Assembly (NCBI GenBank): GCA_023251485.1
Contig: JAHEYR010000005.1
Coordinates: 1 to 43,080, forward strand
Source of the DNA: Bacteroidales bacterium
GTDB lineage: Bacteria; Bacteroidota; Bacteroidia; Bacteroidales; Cfx3-03
Length of the DNA: 43,080 bases
Direction: 5' to 3'
The notes under the pieces were generated by a model. The model was not told the origin of the DNA. It searched no databases and saw nothing but the letters and a program-made list of their open reading frames with translations. This document shows positions 16,037-25,122 of this stretch, in pieces. The position numbers and the translations under genes are program-made. Within the stretch, counting starts at the first letter, position 1. Each line of letters starts with the position of its first letter.

Positions 16037-17974
16037 ATGGCATTCATCAAGAATTATCTGATGATAGCTTTTATAGCTATTTCAACATTCGTTTCTGCGC
16101 AAAATAAAGATAGTAAGGTACAAACGGTTCAATCGGCTTCGCGTAAGCAGATCAAACCGACTGTAATAGACAAAGACTCATTACGGGTTTTATATTCTCT
16201 TGACAAGACTGATTCATTAAAGACTACTACTTATTACAGAATTGACACACTGGTTGAAAACTTTCAACATTACAATCCGCTATTACAACCCAACAATCCA
16301 ATGGCTTCACAAGGCAACATTGGACAAGCATCTTATCCACTAATATACAATTCTACATCCCCAAATGGATTTGACTTTGGGCGCCATTCTTTCGACCCGT
16401 TTATCTATACTCCTGCCAATCTTATTTATTATATCCCCAAACATCCTTATACGGTTCTTAATTATGTCTCAGGAAAAGGAAAAGAACAATTATTTAGAGT
16501 CACACATAGCCAATCGCTTCGTAAAGGTCTGTATTTGAGTGTCGACTATAATTTAACAAACTCTGTCGGCATCTATGACAAGGAAGGGACAAATGAATAT
16601 GCTTTAGGTATTTCTCTTAATTTTATACGTCCCGATCTCCGTTATCAGGGGAAAATAAATTTCACAAATAACTATCTCAAAGTTCAAGAGAATGGTGGTT
16701 TAGCTGATTTGTCTATTTTCGAAGACAACAAAGAACCAAACCGAACACTCATCCAAACTAATCTAACGAATGCCCGCAACTATATTCATCAAACGGGTGC
16801 ATCTATTCATCATACCTTCTATCTGGGGAAATTAAAAGCTCCCCGTCCGGGCACCTCCTTTTGGGATATGCTTGTGAACACCTTTAACGCAGGAACGATT
16901 GGACATATCTTCCAGTATGATGTTAGAATAGACAAATATATCGACACAACCCGTGTCAGCAAACTTTATCCGACAGTAACAGCAGATCAACCACTTCCGT
17001 CGGATTCCATCAAATTCTCGAGGATTAACAACACCTTCTATTGGACCAATCAACGAGATAGCAGCTTACAGGTGCTTACTTTAAAGTTTGGTATCAATTA
17101 TGAATTAGTAAATGTAGGCGTATTAAAAAAAGGATATACATTTAACCAAACAACGCCTTTTGGACAATTCAGTCTGAATGCAGGTAAAAATATTGAGGCT
17201 TTTGCGAGATTAAGTCTCACCACAGGAGGATATAACGACAAAGACTATCACTATTCCGGAGGAATCCGGACCCATTTTGGTCAAGGACCTCGTAAGCAAA
17301 TTGTCTTTGAAGGAGAGATCTATAGAAACCAAACCGAACCCGGTTATTTCTATCATTATTATAATTCAAACCGGTACACCTGGAATAATTCACTGACGAA
17401 AACAAAAACTTCAGGCATAAGGGCAAAAGCTGAGATATTCGGACTATTTGTCTCTGCCAATTTCTTCAACTTAAGTGATTTTGTTTACCTTGATACGGCA
17501 AGTATTGCCAAACAAAGTGATCAAACAGCCAACATACTTCAGCTAAGTGCTGATTATAGCCTTCATCTTGGGGGTCTTACCTTCAGAAATGTATTTAACT
17601 GGCAAAACATTGCGGGAACTAATTACATCAGATTACCACAGATGATTCTCAACTCCATGTTATCATACCGTGCAGATCTATTTAAAAAGGCCATAACAGC
17701 AGAAACCGGTATTGAGATGCTCTACACCTCTTCATATAAAGGAAACGCCTACAATCCTGCGCTGGGCATGTACAGACTGCAAGACAACACCTCAATTGGG
17801 GATTATCCCTACATGGACGTATTTGCGAACCTAAAAGTTAAGAGAACCCGCATCTTCCTGAAATACCAACATGTTAATGCAGGGATGATGAAATACCGGT
17901 ATTATTTTGTTCCGGGTTATCCACAGAATGATGCTGCCTTTAAATTTGGATTCTCCTGGATCTTCTTCGATTAA
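16037..17974 (+). CDS. Putative outer-membrane porin (Porin_10-type)
   Basis: This 645-residue exported protein starts with a signal peptide (MAFIKNYLMIAFIAISTFVSAQ). The ORF track's first ATG six codons earlier would leave almost no leader. After a polar N-terminal linker with TYYRIDTLVENFQHYNPL, the rest alternates short hydrophobic and polar stretches, as in a large beta-barrel, and ends with FKFGFSWIFFD, an aromatic-rich terminal strand. It resembles the Bacteroidota putative porin family (PF14121); no substrate is known. Its stop codon overlaps the stop of the convergent methyltransferase gene by 4 nt. Confidence 0.85.
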   Translation: MAFIKNYLMIAFIAISTFVSAQNKDSKVQTVQSASRKQIKPTVIDKDSLRVLYSLDKTDSLKTTTYYRIDTLVENFQHYNPLLQPNNPMASQGNIGQASYPLIYNSTSPNGFDFGRHSFDPFIYTPANLIYYIPKHPYTVLNYVSGKGKEQLFRVTHSQSLRKGLYLSVDYNLTNSVGIYDKEGTNEYALGISLNFIRPDLRYQGKINFTNNYLKVQENGGLADLSIFEDNKEPNRTLIQTNLTNARNYIHQTGASIHHTFYLGKLKAPRPGTSFWDMLVNTFNAGTIGHIFQYDVRIDKYIDTTRVSKLYPTVTADQPLPSDSIKFSRINNTFYWTNQRDSSLQVLTLKFGINYELVNVGVLKKGYTFNQTTPFGQFSLNAGKNIEAFARLSLTTGGYNDKDYHYSGGIRTHFGQGPRKQIVFEGEIYRNQTEPGYFYHYYNSNRYTWNNSLTKTKTSGIRAKAEIFGLFVSANFFNLSDFVYLDTASIAKQSDQTANILQLSADYSLHLGGLTFRNVFNWQNIAGTNYIRLPQMILNSMLSYRADLFKKAITAETGIEMLYTSSYKGNAYNPALGMYRLQDNTSIGDYPYMDVFANLKVKRTRIFLKYQHVNAGMMKYRYYFVPGYPQNDAAFKFGFSWIFFD

Positions 17975-18771
17975 GCATAGAAATCTCTTTGGCGCAATGC
18001 CTCAAATGCAATGATGGCGGTAGCTGTAGCAACATTAAGAGAATCGTGCTTACCCAGCATTGGAATGATGACAGATTGATCAACTGCATCTAACCATTTC
18101 GCAGTCAATCCATCAGCTTCTGTCCCCATCACTATTGCACAAGGACCTGTCATATCAATCTTGTGATAGTTCTCGGTTGCTGTTAGAGCAGCGGCAACCG
18201 ATTTAATATGATGTTCTTTAAGCCATTCTAACGCTTGTTCGGTTGAACATGCAACTACCTGCTTTGTAAAGACACACCCTATACTTGAGCGAATAACATT
18301 GGGATTATAAATATCCGTCAATGGATCGCAAATGATAACGGCATCAGCCCTCGAAGCATCTGCTGTTCTAAGAATAGCACCAAGGTTACCAGGTTTTTCT
18401 ACTCCTTCCAGAATAATGACTAATGGAGATGTTGAAAGATGTATGTCGGCCAGCGTTTTATGAACAGCAGAAGCCATCAAGACTAAGCCATCCGAACTTT
18501 CACGATAAGCCATTTTGGCAAATACCTCTTTACTTACTTCGATTAGCAGATCGCTTTTTATCATTGAAAGCACTTCACGACTTTCACTATTTAAATGATC
18601 ATCACAATAAAACAAAGAGACCGGCTCTAAATCTGCTTCAATAGCCCAACGAATTTCACGACTACCCTCAACGATAATCAGGTTCTGTTTTTTCCTTTCC
18701 TTCGACTTCTGTTGAAGTAGTACCACCTGCTTAATTCGTGGATTTTGAAGACTTGTAATTCTCTCAGCCAT
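17971..18771 (-). CDS. TrmH/SpoU-family RNA 2'-O-methyltransferase
   Basis: This 266-residue protein has an N-terminal substrate-binding domain (about 1-100, with NLIIVEGSREI) and a C-terminal SPOUT knot. The three SpoU motifs are present: EGVEKPGNLGAILRTADA (about 122-139), IVMGTEADGL (213-222) and IPMLGKHDSLNVATATAI (236-253). The family methylates ribose 2'-OH in tRNA or rRNA with S-adenosylmethionine; the site (for example 23S G2251 or a tRNA position) cannot be read from sequence. It has its own -7 box. Its 3' end abuts the porin gene with no terminator between. Confidence 0.93.
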   Translation of the reverse strand: MAERITSLQNPRIKQVVLLQQKSKERKKQNLIIVEGSREIRWAIEADLEPVSLFYCDDHLNSESREVLSMIKSDLLIEVSKEVFAKMAYRESSDGLVLMASAVHKTLADIHLSTSPLVIILEGVEKPGNLGAILRTADASRADAVIICDPLTDIYNPNVIRSSIGCVFTKQVVACSTEQALEWLKEHHIKSVAAALTATENYHKIDMTGPCAIVMGTEADGLTAKWLDAVDQSVIIPMLGKHDSLNVATATAIIAFEALRQRDFYA

Positions 18772-18790
18772 TTTATATCATTAAACGATA

Positions 18791-18825
18791 CAAAAATACA
18801 AGATGTTTCGAAGCAATCAATCAAA
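18791..18825 (-). promoter_or_regulatory. Promoter of the TrmH-family gene
   Basis: The reverse strand has TATTTTTG (18798-18791), with TTG triplets 19 bp and a TTTG 23 bp upstream. The -7 box ends 19 nt before the ATG at 18771. Confidence 0.55.
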
Positions 18826-18953
18826 GCTTTTCAAAAACCGAGTAAATAGATTGAGGGAGCCAATAAACGAATGGGATATCATTAAAAGAAGCTAAAGACG
18901 CTGAAGAATACTACGATACAGAAACCATAACGCCTTTTCTTGCTTTCTCAGGC

Positions 18954-19175
18954 TTAGGTCTTTAATGTCTTCTGCCCATTTTTCAACATAATAAGGGCTT
19001 TCTCTGCTCTTGTCTGTCGTGTTGCCTCTTGCTTTGCCGACCCTACCCAGTCGCAATATCCACGTTTATACGACTTTGATAAACTTTCGAAAAAATCTTT
19101 AGCCTCTTTATTCGCTTCGAGTAATTCTTCAAGTTCAACGGGGATACCTTCTATATGTTCTCCTTTTTGTAACAT
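18954..19175 (-). CDS. OmdA (YdeI/OmpD-associated) domain protein
   Basis: This 73-residue protein consists of a single OmdA-type domain (PF13376). The segment KDFFESLSKSYKRGYCDWVGSA followed by ATRQTRAEKALIMLKNG is the family's diagnostic stretch. Larger relatives (YdeI, about 190 residues) carry it at the C-terminus; here it stands alone and no upstream coding sequence for the missing part is seen. Relatives have been linked to protection against antimicrobial peptides and bacteriocins, but the molecular function is unknown. A near-consensus -7 box (TATCTTTA) lies at 19211-19218. The 160 nt downstream of it hold nothing recognisable. Confidence 0.75.
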   Translation of the reverse strand: MLQKGEHIEGIPVELEELLEANKEAKDFFESLSKSYKRGYCDWVGSAKQEATRQTRAEKALIMLKNGQKTLKT

Positions 19176-19273
19176 CAGTTTATTTTTTATTCGTTCATCT
19201 TATACAGTTGTAAAGATATTAATTATTCAGTTCTTACTAATTCCAGAATCATGTTTTGCAATCTAAAATTCCA

Positions 19274-19347
19274 TCATTTCGACCGAAGGGAGAAACCGCT
19301 TCACAATCAAAGGTCTGAAAGATTTCTCCCTTCGGTCGAAATGACGA
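19274..19347. repeat. Intact palindromic intergenic repeat (REP-like)
   Basis: The left arm TCATTTCGACCGAAGGGAGAAA (19274-19295) pairs almost perfectly with the right arm TTTCTCCCTTCGGTCGAAAT (19324-19343) across a 28-nt loop. Repeats with this kind of core (TTTCTCCCTTCGGTCGAAATGAC) are dispersed in many bacterial genomes. A decayed copy is at 792-869. It lies in the 295-bp gap between the OmdA and PepSY-like genes, which holds no gene. Confidence 0.85.
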
Positions 19348-19412
19348 CTACTATTGCAGTTGAATTAACAATATAAGTAATGCGAAATCTTACTGACTAA
19401 TCTAAAAATAGG

Positions 19413-19447
19413 CAAGCCTGATAAATCGGTTAAACTTATCAGGCTTG
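19413..19447 (-). terminator. Terminator of the two-component/PepSY-like operon
   Basis: CAAGCCTGATAA and TTATCAGGCTTG form a perfect 12-bp stem with an 11-nt loop. On the reverse strand it is followed by CCTATTTTTAG. It starts 23 nt after the stop codon of the PepSY-like gene. Confidence 0.85.
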
Positions 19448-19470
19448 TCAAAAAGATTACACGAAACTAA

Positions 19471-19926
19471 TTAGTTTTTGTTCTTAACAAGAAGATTACC
19501 ATTGGCATCAAATATTAAGTCACTCGATTTACCTTTCAAGGTAATCTCGGCTTCATACGTCACTTTGTTTTTACTGTCGATGGTTTTGGCAGCTTCTGTA
19601 ATTTTATGCTTCGGGAAATTTTTAGCAACATAGTCTAAAACTGCTTTTGGAAGGTCCTTTGTTTTTAGAGTAGTTTCAACTTCTAACCGTTTACCTGTTT
19701 TGTCGTAATTAGCTGAAGTCTCTACTCCATTTAATTTGAATTCAGCCTCAAAATCATTCTTTTCCGGACCCCAGCTTACTTTTTTCACAGAAGGGTAGTC
19801 TTTTTGAAAAGCTGCTTTTACAGCTGCAGGAACTTTTGTATTTCCCTTTTCTTCTTTTTCGGTCTTTTGAGCCATTACTGATAGGCCAAACAGACCTACA
19901 AGCATAATCATGAGTAGTTTTTTCAT
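19471..19926 (-). CDS. PepSY-like periplasmic protein
   Basis: The start MKKLLMIMLVGLFGLSVMAQ at 19926 is preferred over the track's longer frame because it begins a clean signal peptide; the product is 151 residues. Two PepSY-like repeats are visible. The first has VPAAVKAAFQKDYPSVKKVSWG, the second LPKAVLDYVAKNFPKHKITEAAK, each followed by a strand-rich EAEF/EAEI part. This is the Bacteroidota PF11396-type family, with a fold like beta-lactamase-inhibitor proteins. It lies 44 nt after the histidine kinase gene and shares its terminator. It is therefore probably a sensor accessory or regulated output of that system; this is inference. Confidence 0.85.
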   Translation of the reverse strand: MKKLLMIMLVGLFGLSVMAQKTEKEEKGNTKVPAAVKAAFQKDYPSVKKVSWGPEKNDFEAEFKLNGVETSANYDKTGKRLEVETTLKTKDLPKAVLDYVAKNFPKHKITEAAKTIDSKNKVTYEAEITLKGKSSDLIFDANGNLLVKNKN

Positions 19927-19970
19927 TTTGCGTTCTATTTTAAAGTAATAGATCAAAATTAAAACTCAAT

Positions 19971-21257
19971 TTAGAATTTTTCTTGAATATCAAAGACCAC
20001 TTCAAAAAGATGAAGGTTATTCTCCCATTTATAAATTAGTTTCCAGTTATAGTGATTAACAATTTTTTTAACAATAGACAATCCTAACCCACTACCCTGC
20101 GAAGAAGGATTTACTTTTGAGAATCGACTATATATTTTTGACTCATCCAGGGCTTCTCCCCTACTGGTATTCGACAATATCAGTCTACTACCAATCATTT
20201 TCAAATCGATACACCCACTAGATTCTGTATGTCGAACAGCATTTAATAGTAAATTACTAACTAAAACTTCAATAAGAGAACTGTTGGCCGATATCGTAAG
20301 TTGGCTATCAATCAATGAAATAAATTGAATCTCTTTTGCTTCTGCCTGGAGAGAAAAGAAATCTATTTGCCTCTTAAGCACCTCGGGTACAGACAATAAC
20401 TCATTTTCTGTATAATGGTTATGATCAAGTTTCGAAAGAAGTAATAGATTTTTATTCAACCGGCTCAACCGGGTCACCGATTGATTTAAAAATGAGATGA
20501 TATCAGCTTGTGCTATCGTAATATTACCTGTTTGTAATAGCGTGTCTAACTTTGCCTGGAAGACAGCTAACGGTGTTTGAAGTTCGTGAGCTGCATTTTC
20601 AATAAACTCTTGTTGACTATTATAGATGGCTATATTGCGCTCAATCAACTTATTGACAGATTGGTTCAATCTGGAGAACTCTTCAATATTTGTTTCAAGC
20701 CATTGTGGTTGAATATTCTTATCGATTTCAAAATGCTCAATCTGAGCAAGAGAATCATAAAAAGGCTTCCACAATTTAATAGATAAATAACGTGTAATAA
20801 AATATAAGCCGGCAAATAACAACAGAATAATTCCTGTAAATACCCACACGATGCTTCTTACCAGATCTTCAGATTCAATCATATTGACACGAACCAATAA
20901 AGAATAGGGTTTCTTTTCAATACGAATAGGAGTCATCAACACACGATAAGGTTGATCTTCATGTTCTAACGTATCTAAAATCATTTGATTAAAAATAGAG
21001 TCGTGCCTAATCTGTGGTTGAGGATCAATTATTCTTATATTCCAATTCATTGAATTCCAAACCTTAATGTCAGATTCCTTAATATGAGGCAACGAATACT
21101 TAAAGAATGCTCGTTTACTTATTTTCAAAGTATGCCGGGTATCACCTGAATACATCCACAGCGTCGTAAAGTATGACATCGGTGCACTAATTATTAATAC
21201 CAAAAGTGCAAACACGATATAATATCGTAGCGTTTTATCTAATAATTTATTTGTCAT
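19971..21257 (-). CDS. Membrane sensor histidine kinase
   Basis: The ATG at 21257 overlaps the response-regulator stop as ATGA, so translation is probably coupled; the ORF track start 9 nt earlier is less likely. The 428-residue protein has two membrane helices (about 13-32 and 133-155) around a periplasmic sensor of about 100 residues. Then comes a HisKA domain with His224 in ENAAHELQTPL, N-box Asn339 in NLLLNAVRH, and G-box GSGLGLSIVKKI (388-399). It should autophosphorylate His224 and pass phosphate to the neighbouring regulator. The stimulus is unknown. Confidence 0.95.
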   Translation of the reverse strand: MTNKLLDKTLRYYIVFALLVLIISAPMSYFTTLWMYSGDTRHTLKISKRAFFKYSLPHIKESDIKVWNSMNWNIRIIDPQPQIRHDSIFNQMILDTLEHEDQPYRVLMTPIRIEKKPYSLLVRVNMIESEDLVRSIVWVFTGIILLLFAGLYFITRYLSIKLWKPFYDSLAQIEHFEIDKNIQPQWLETNIEEFSRLNQSVNKLIERNIAIYNSQQEFIENAAHELQTPLAVFQAKLDTLLQTGNITIAQADIISFLNQSVTRLSRLNKNLLLLSKLDHNHYTENELLSVPEVLKRQIDFFSLQAEAKEIQFISLIDSQLTISANSSLIEVLVSNLLLNAVRHTESSGCIDLKMIGSRLILSNTSRGEALDESKIYSRFSKVNPSSQGSGLGLSIVKKIVNHYNWKLIYKWENNLHLFEVVFDIQEKF

Positions 21258-21928
21258 CCTTGCCATTTATAACCTACGCCATACAACGTCTTTATGTAAT
21301 CAGCACAGCCATATTCGTTCAGTTTTTTCTTTAGGTTCTTCATATGGGCATATACGAAGTCATGACTATCTAACATATCAGCCATATCGCCTGAGAGATG
21401 TTCGGCAATGGCTGCTTTTGATAATACCTTATTTTTGTTTCCAAAAAGATAGAGCAATAAATCGTACTCTTTGCGGGTAAGATCAATATCTTTATGATTA
21501 ACCCTCACCGACTTGGCATTCAAATCTATCTCTATCTCGTTGAAGGAAATTACAGGAATGCCATTAAACATCTTCCGGCGAACGATAGCCTGAACGCGTG
21601 CTAACAGTTCAGAAAGATGAAAAGGCTTGGCTAGAAAATCATCTGCACCCAAATTGAGACCTTCTATACGGGTAGCCAGCATATCCTTTGCAGAAATAAT
21701 GATCACACCATCTGTCTTAGCATCTTGCTTTAATGCTTTAAGAACCTTGAATCCGTCACCATCAGGTAACATTAGATCAAGGAGGATACATTCGTAATCG
21801 TAAAACGAAATCTTCTCCAGTGCATCAGATACCGTCGATGCGATCTGGCATATAAATCCACTTTCAGAAAGATAGGTCTCTATACTTTCTGCCAATACTC
21901 GTTCGTCTTCTATGATTAATATCTTCAT
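21254..21928 (-). CDS. OmpR/PhoB-family response regulator
   Basis: Starting at MKILIIEDE (the track's earlier start is a TTG in the -7 box) gives 224 residues. The receiver domain has acidic Glu7/Asp8, phospho-acceptor Asp51 in LLDLMLPDGDG, Ser79 and Lys101 in LAKPF. The C-terminal winged helix (about 125-224) has LTRKEYDLLLYLF and ends with TLYGVGYKW. It is the first gene of the operon with the sensor kinase and PepSY-like gene. Target genes are unknown; the adjacent PepSY-like gene may be one. Confidence 0.96.
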   Translation of the reverse strand: MKILIIEDERVLAESIETYLSESGFICQIASTVSDALEKISFYDYECILLDLMLPDGDGFKVLKALKQDAKTDGVIIISAKDMLATRIEGLNLGADDFLAKPFHLSELLARVQAIVRRKMFNGIPVISFNEIEIDLNAKSVRVNHKDIDLTRKEYDLLLYLFGNKNKVLSKAAIAEHLSGDMADMLDSHDFVYAHMKNLKKKLNEYGCADYIKTLYGVGYKWQG

Positions 21929-21934
21929 CAGCAA

Positions 21935-21942
21935 CAAATATA
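21935..21942 (-). promoter_or_regulatory. Putative -7 box (TATATTTG) for the two-component operon
   Basis: The reverse strand reads TATATTTG, a full consensus match, ending only 6 nt before the regulator ATG at 21928. The transcript would have almost no leader. Confidence 0.5.
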
Positions 21943-22131
21943 AACAGAGAATATGAATGAATTTTGAATTATCGTTACTTTTGTGCTCGTTTTCATCATC
22001 CTAACTTCTAATGGAAGAAATTGTGCGCATATAAAATTGTTGAAAGACAAATTCATTTATAAAAGCCCGAAATGATTTCTTGTCTTTGCAGTTAAACATC
22101 ACATCTTATTCTTACTAATTTATTTAACAGC

Positions 22132-24021
22132 ATGCATAACAACCAACCCGGTAGCTCACCAGATATTAAAAAGCTTGAACTCCTTGCTCCTGCAAAAAAC
22201 GTAGAAGCAGGAATGGCAGCCATAAGTTGTGGTGCTGATGCAGTTTATATTGGAGCTCCCAGATTTGGTGCCCGACAGGCAGCAGGCAATACGGTTAAAG
22301 ACATTGAGTTGTTATGTAATTATGCTCATCAATACAATGCCAGGGTCTATGTAGCCTTCAATACGTTGCTTTTCGATTCGGAGATAGCCGATGCGGTACA
22401 GTTATGCTATGATCTACATGCAGCGGGTATCGATGCTTTAATCATTCAGGATATGGCATTGATGGAGGCTGTTCTTCCGCCTATTCCTATCCATGCCAGT
22501 ACGCAAACTGATAATCTGACACTTGAGAAAATACTGTTTCTCGAAAAAAGTGGCTTCTCAAGAGTAATCCTCGGTCGGGAGTTGTCGTTGGCTGAGATGA
22601 TAAAGATAAAAGAAAGCACGCATATCGAACTGGAGGCGTTTATACATGGTGCATTATGTGTTAGTCATAGCGGACAATGCTATCTCAGTCATTCAGCCTC
22701 GGGCAGAAGCGCTAACAGAGGAGCGTGTTCGCAACCCTGTCGTCTCCCTTATACGCTGGAAGATGCAGAAGGGAATCTGATCGTCGAAAACAAGCACTTG
22801 TTGTCATTAAAAGATCTCAACCTCTCCGCCGAGATCCCTGAATTAATAAAGGCAGGCATAACTTCTTTCAAAATAGAAGGTCGTTTAAAAGATATCACTT
22901 ACGTCAAAAACGTAACTGCACATTATCGTAAAAAAATTGATGACGCTATTGCCTATCTAGGTGGTTATCAAAAGTCATCATCCGGCACAACGCATCCCAA
23001 TTTCACACCTGATCTGGAGAAGACATTTAATCGCGGATACACTGATTATTTCTTTCATGGTCGCACAAAGGATATCACAGCTTTCGATAGTCCAAAATCA
23101 ACTGGGAAACAGGTAGCACATGTCGTTGACGTTAGAAATCAATATTTCACTATTTCAGCCCTCGAGCCAATTCATAATAATGATGGACTTTGTTATTTCG
23201 ACAAAGCCGGCAATCTTCAAGGGATAAAGGTAAATCGTGTTGAGGGAGAAAGAGTATTCCCCTTATCAGTACCCGATCTCGAAAAAGGGCAACTGCTCTA
23301 CCGCAATCACGATCATGAGTTTACACAACAGCTTGAATCAATAAGTCCCATCAGGAAGATAGCAATAGAAATCAGACTTACGGAAGAAGCTGACCATTAC
23401 ACACTTCAAATCGTTGATGAGGATGGGGTCACGGCTTCGCTCACCATTGAAAAACAATATGATGAGGCACGAGATAGCTCGAAAGCACGACAAACGATCA
23501 ATGATCAATTAAGTAAATTCGGACAAACAATCTATCAGCCTTCATGTATTTCCGTAGAACTAAATACGGTTCCCTTTATTCCTATCAGTAAACTAAATGA
23601 AATACGAAGAGATATTACTGATCTGCTAACACAAAACAGATTATCTCATTATAAAGAGAATCAACAAATAGAGCAAATAGCGGCAGATAATAACCGTCAT
23701 ACCTCAGAAGCACTTTCATCTCCTTTCCCTGCGAAACAACTTTCGTTCAACGGTAATGTTGTAAATAAACTTGCTGCTAAGTTTTATGAACGGCATGGAG
23801 TTGATCTCATAGAAGATGGATTTGAACTCATTGATGACTTCACAAATAAGCAGTTGATGACAACCCATCATTGTGTAAAGTATTCATTGGGTCTTTGTCC
23901 TAATAAACAACAATCTCATCAAGCCAAGGAATTTAAGAATCCGCTCTTTCTGGTTACCTCGAAAAAAAGGTACCGATTAGAATTTGATTGCAAGAACTGT
24001 ATCATGAAATTAATCTATTAA
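22132..24021 (+). CDS. rlhA: U32 family protein, 23S rRNA hydroxylation factor RlhA-like
   Basis: This 629-residue protein resembles E. coli RlhA (YdcP) along its length: N-terminal LELLAPAKNVEAGMAAISCGADAVYIG, the U32 signature EAFIHGALCVSHSGQCYLS (168-186) and the C-terminal DUF3656-type region ending in paired cysteines. Cys176, Cys183, Cys199 and Cys203 are the probable metal-cluster ligands in the U32 core. A second Cys group lies near 588-625 (HHCVKYSLGLC and CKNC). RlhA is needed for hydroxylation of C2501 in E. coli 23S rRNA. Many databases call the family collagenase-like peptidase; rRNA modification fits better here because the next gene is a probable rRNA methyltransferase. Confidence 0.9.
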   Translation: MHNNQPGSSPDIKKLELLAPAKNVEAGMAAISCGADAVYIGAPRFGARQAAGNTVKDIELLCNYAHQYNARVYVAFNTLLFDSEIADAVQLCYDLHAAGIDALIIQDMALMEAVLPPIPIHASTQTDNLTLEKILFLEKSGFSRVILGRELSLAEMIKIKESTHIELEAFIHGALCVSHSGQCYLSHSASGRSANRGACSQPCRLPYTLEDAEGNLIVENKHLLSLKDLNLSAEIPELIKAGITSFKIEGRLKDITYVKNVTAHYRKKIDDAIAYLGGYQKSSSGTTHPNFTPDLEKTFNRGYTDYFFHGRTKDITAFDSPKSTGKQVAHVVDVRNQYFTISALEPIHNNDGLCYFDKAGNLQGIKVNRVEGERVFPLSVPDLEKGQLLYRNHDHEFTQQLESISPIRKIAIEIRLTEEADHYTLQIVDEDGVTASLTIEKQYDEARDSSKARQTINDQLSKFGQTIYQPSCISVELNTVPFIPISKLNEIRRDITDLLTQNRLSHYKENQQIEQIAADNNRHTSEALSSPFPAKQLSFNGNVVNKLAAKFYERHGVDLIEDGFELIDDFTNKQLMTTHHCVKYSLGLCPNKQQSHQAKEFKNPLFLVTSKKRYRLEFDCKNCIMKLIY

Positions 24022-24040
24022 CACCAAATAACAATTACGA

Positions 24041-24934
24041 ATGAAGCTTTTACATCCTCAAAACTGGAATGATTACGAATTGATTGATTCCGGCGACTTT
24101 GAAAAACTTGAACGATTTGGAAACTATATTCTAACCCGTCCCGAGCCACAGGCCGTATGGAATAAATCGCTACCAAACAGAGAGTGGGAGAAGCTAAGTA
24201 ATGCCTTTTTCCGAAAAGAAAAAAATGATCCGGAAAAGGGAAAATGGTCACTCAAAAATGGGATGCCTGAACAATGGTATATCAATTATAGCTACCAGAA
24301 GATGACCTTCAAAATGCGGTTGGGCTTAACCGGATTTAAACATGTCGGGGTCTTCCCTGAACAGAGTGAAAACTGGGATTATATTTATACGCATACTCAG
24401 GAGATTAAATCAACAGATAACGCATCCGATAAGCCAAAGGTTTTAAACTTGTTTGCTTATACCGGTGGTGCATCATTAGCAGCACTTGCTGCCGGTGCGG
24501 AAGTTGTCCATGTCGATTCTGTCAAGCCTGTATTATCATGGGCCAGAGAGAACATGGAAGCGAGCGACATGAACGGAATCAGATGGATTCTGGAAGATGC
24601 ACTCAAGTTTGTTCAACGCGAAGTACGCAGAGGTAATACCTATCAAGGCATCATCCTCGACCCGCCTGCTTATGGCAGAGGTGCTGATGGAGAGAAATGG
24701 GTTCTTGAGGATTCAATCAATGAGATGATGAGACTTTGCAATCAACTATTAGCACCTAAAAATAGTTTTCTCATCCTCAACCTCTATTCGATTGGTTTCT
24801 CTGCATTAATTGCAGAAAACCTGATCACTACCAACTTCGAGGACACCGGAGATCTTGAAATAGGCGAGCTATATATTCCTGATCAACATAAAAAGAAACT
24901 TCCTTTAGGCGTATTTGCACGTATGAGAAGATAG
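24041..24934 (+). CDS. Class I SAM-dependent methyltransferase, RlmI/RlmK-like
   Basis: This 297-residue Rossmann-fold methyltransferase has the SAM-binding motif VLNLFAYTGGASLAALAAGA (about 132-151), acidic motif HVDSVKP, and catalytic motif ILDPPAYGRG (about 205-214). The DPPAYG form is that of RlmI-type rRNA cytosine-C5 or related enzymes (Methyltrans_SAM group). It starts 19 nt after rlhA on the same strand, so the two probably form an operon for 23S rRNA modification. The exact target base is unknown. Confidence 0.88.
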   Translation: MKLLHPQNWNDYELIDSGDFEKLERFGNYILTRPEPQAVWNKSLPNREWEKLSNAFFRKEKNDPEKGKWSLKNGMPEQWYINYSYQKMTFKMRLGLTGFKHVGVFPEQSENWDYIYTHTQEIKSTDNASDKPKVLNLFAYTGGASLAALAAGAEVVHVDSVKPVLSWARENMEASDMNGIRWILEDALKFVQREVRRGNTYQGIILDPPAYGRGADGEKWVLEDSINEMMRLCNQLLAPKNSFLILNLYSIGFSALIAENLITTNFEDTGDLEIGELYIPDQHKKKLPLGVFARMRR

Positions 24935-24941
24935 TTTTATG

Positions 24942-24949
24942 TATCTTTG
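24942..24949 (+). promoter_or_regulatory. Putative -7 box (TATCTTTG) for the SPFH gene
   Basis: TATCTTTG, with TTTG 24 bp upstream (inside the methyltransferase gene), is a fair promoter. It would give the SPFH gene a leader of about 170 nt, much longer than others in this window. The leader itself shows no obvious structure. Confidence 0.4.
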
Positions 24950-25122
24950 ATTGAATGATCTTTTCCAAAAGATTAATCAAACTGTTAAATTCAACATTCG
25001 TTATTAAAGATTACGTTGAGAAATTGACTTTAAGGAATCTCACTTCACATCATTACTGCATCTAAAACAGAATCAATTTATTACGAGCCATAAATTAATT
25101 TAACACTTAAAACGTCAAAGGT

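Noticed and set aside
19274-19347. Insertion sequence
   Set aside because: There is an inverted repeat but only a 28-nt interior, no transposase and no visible target duplication; a REP-like palindrome fits better.
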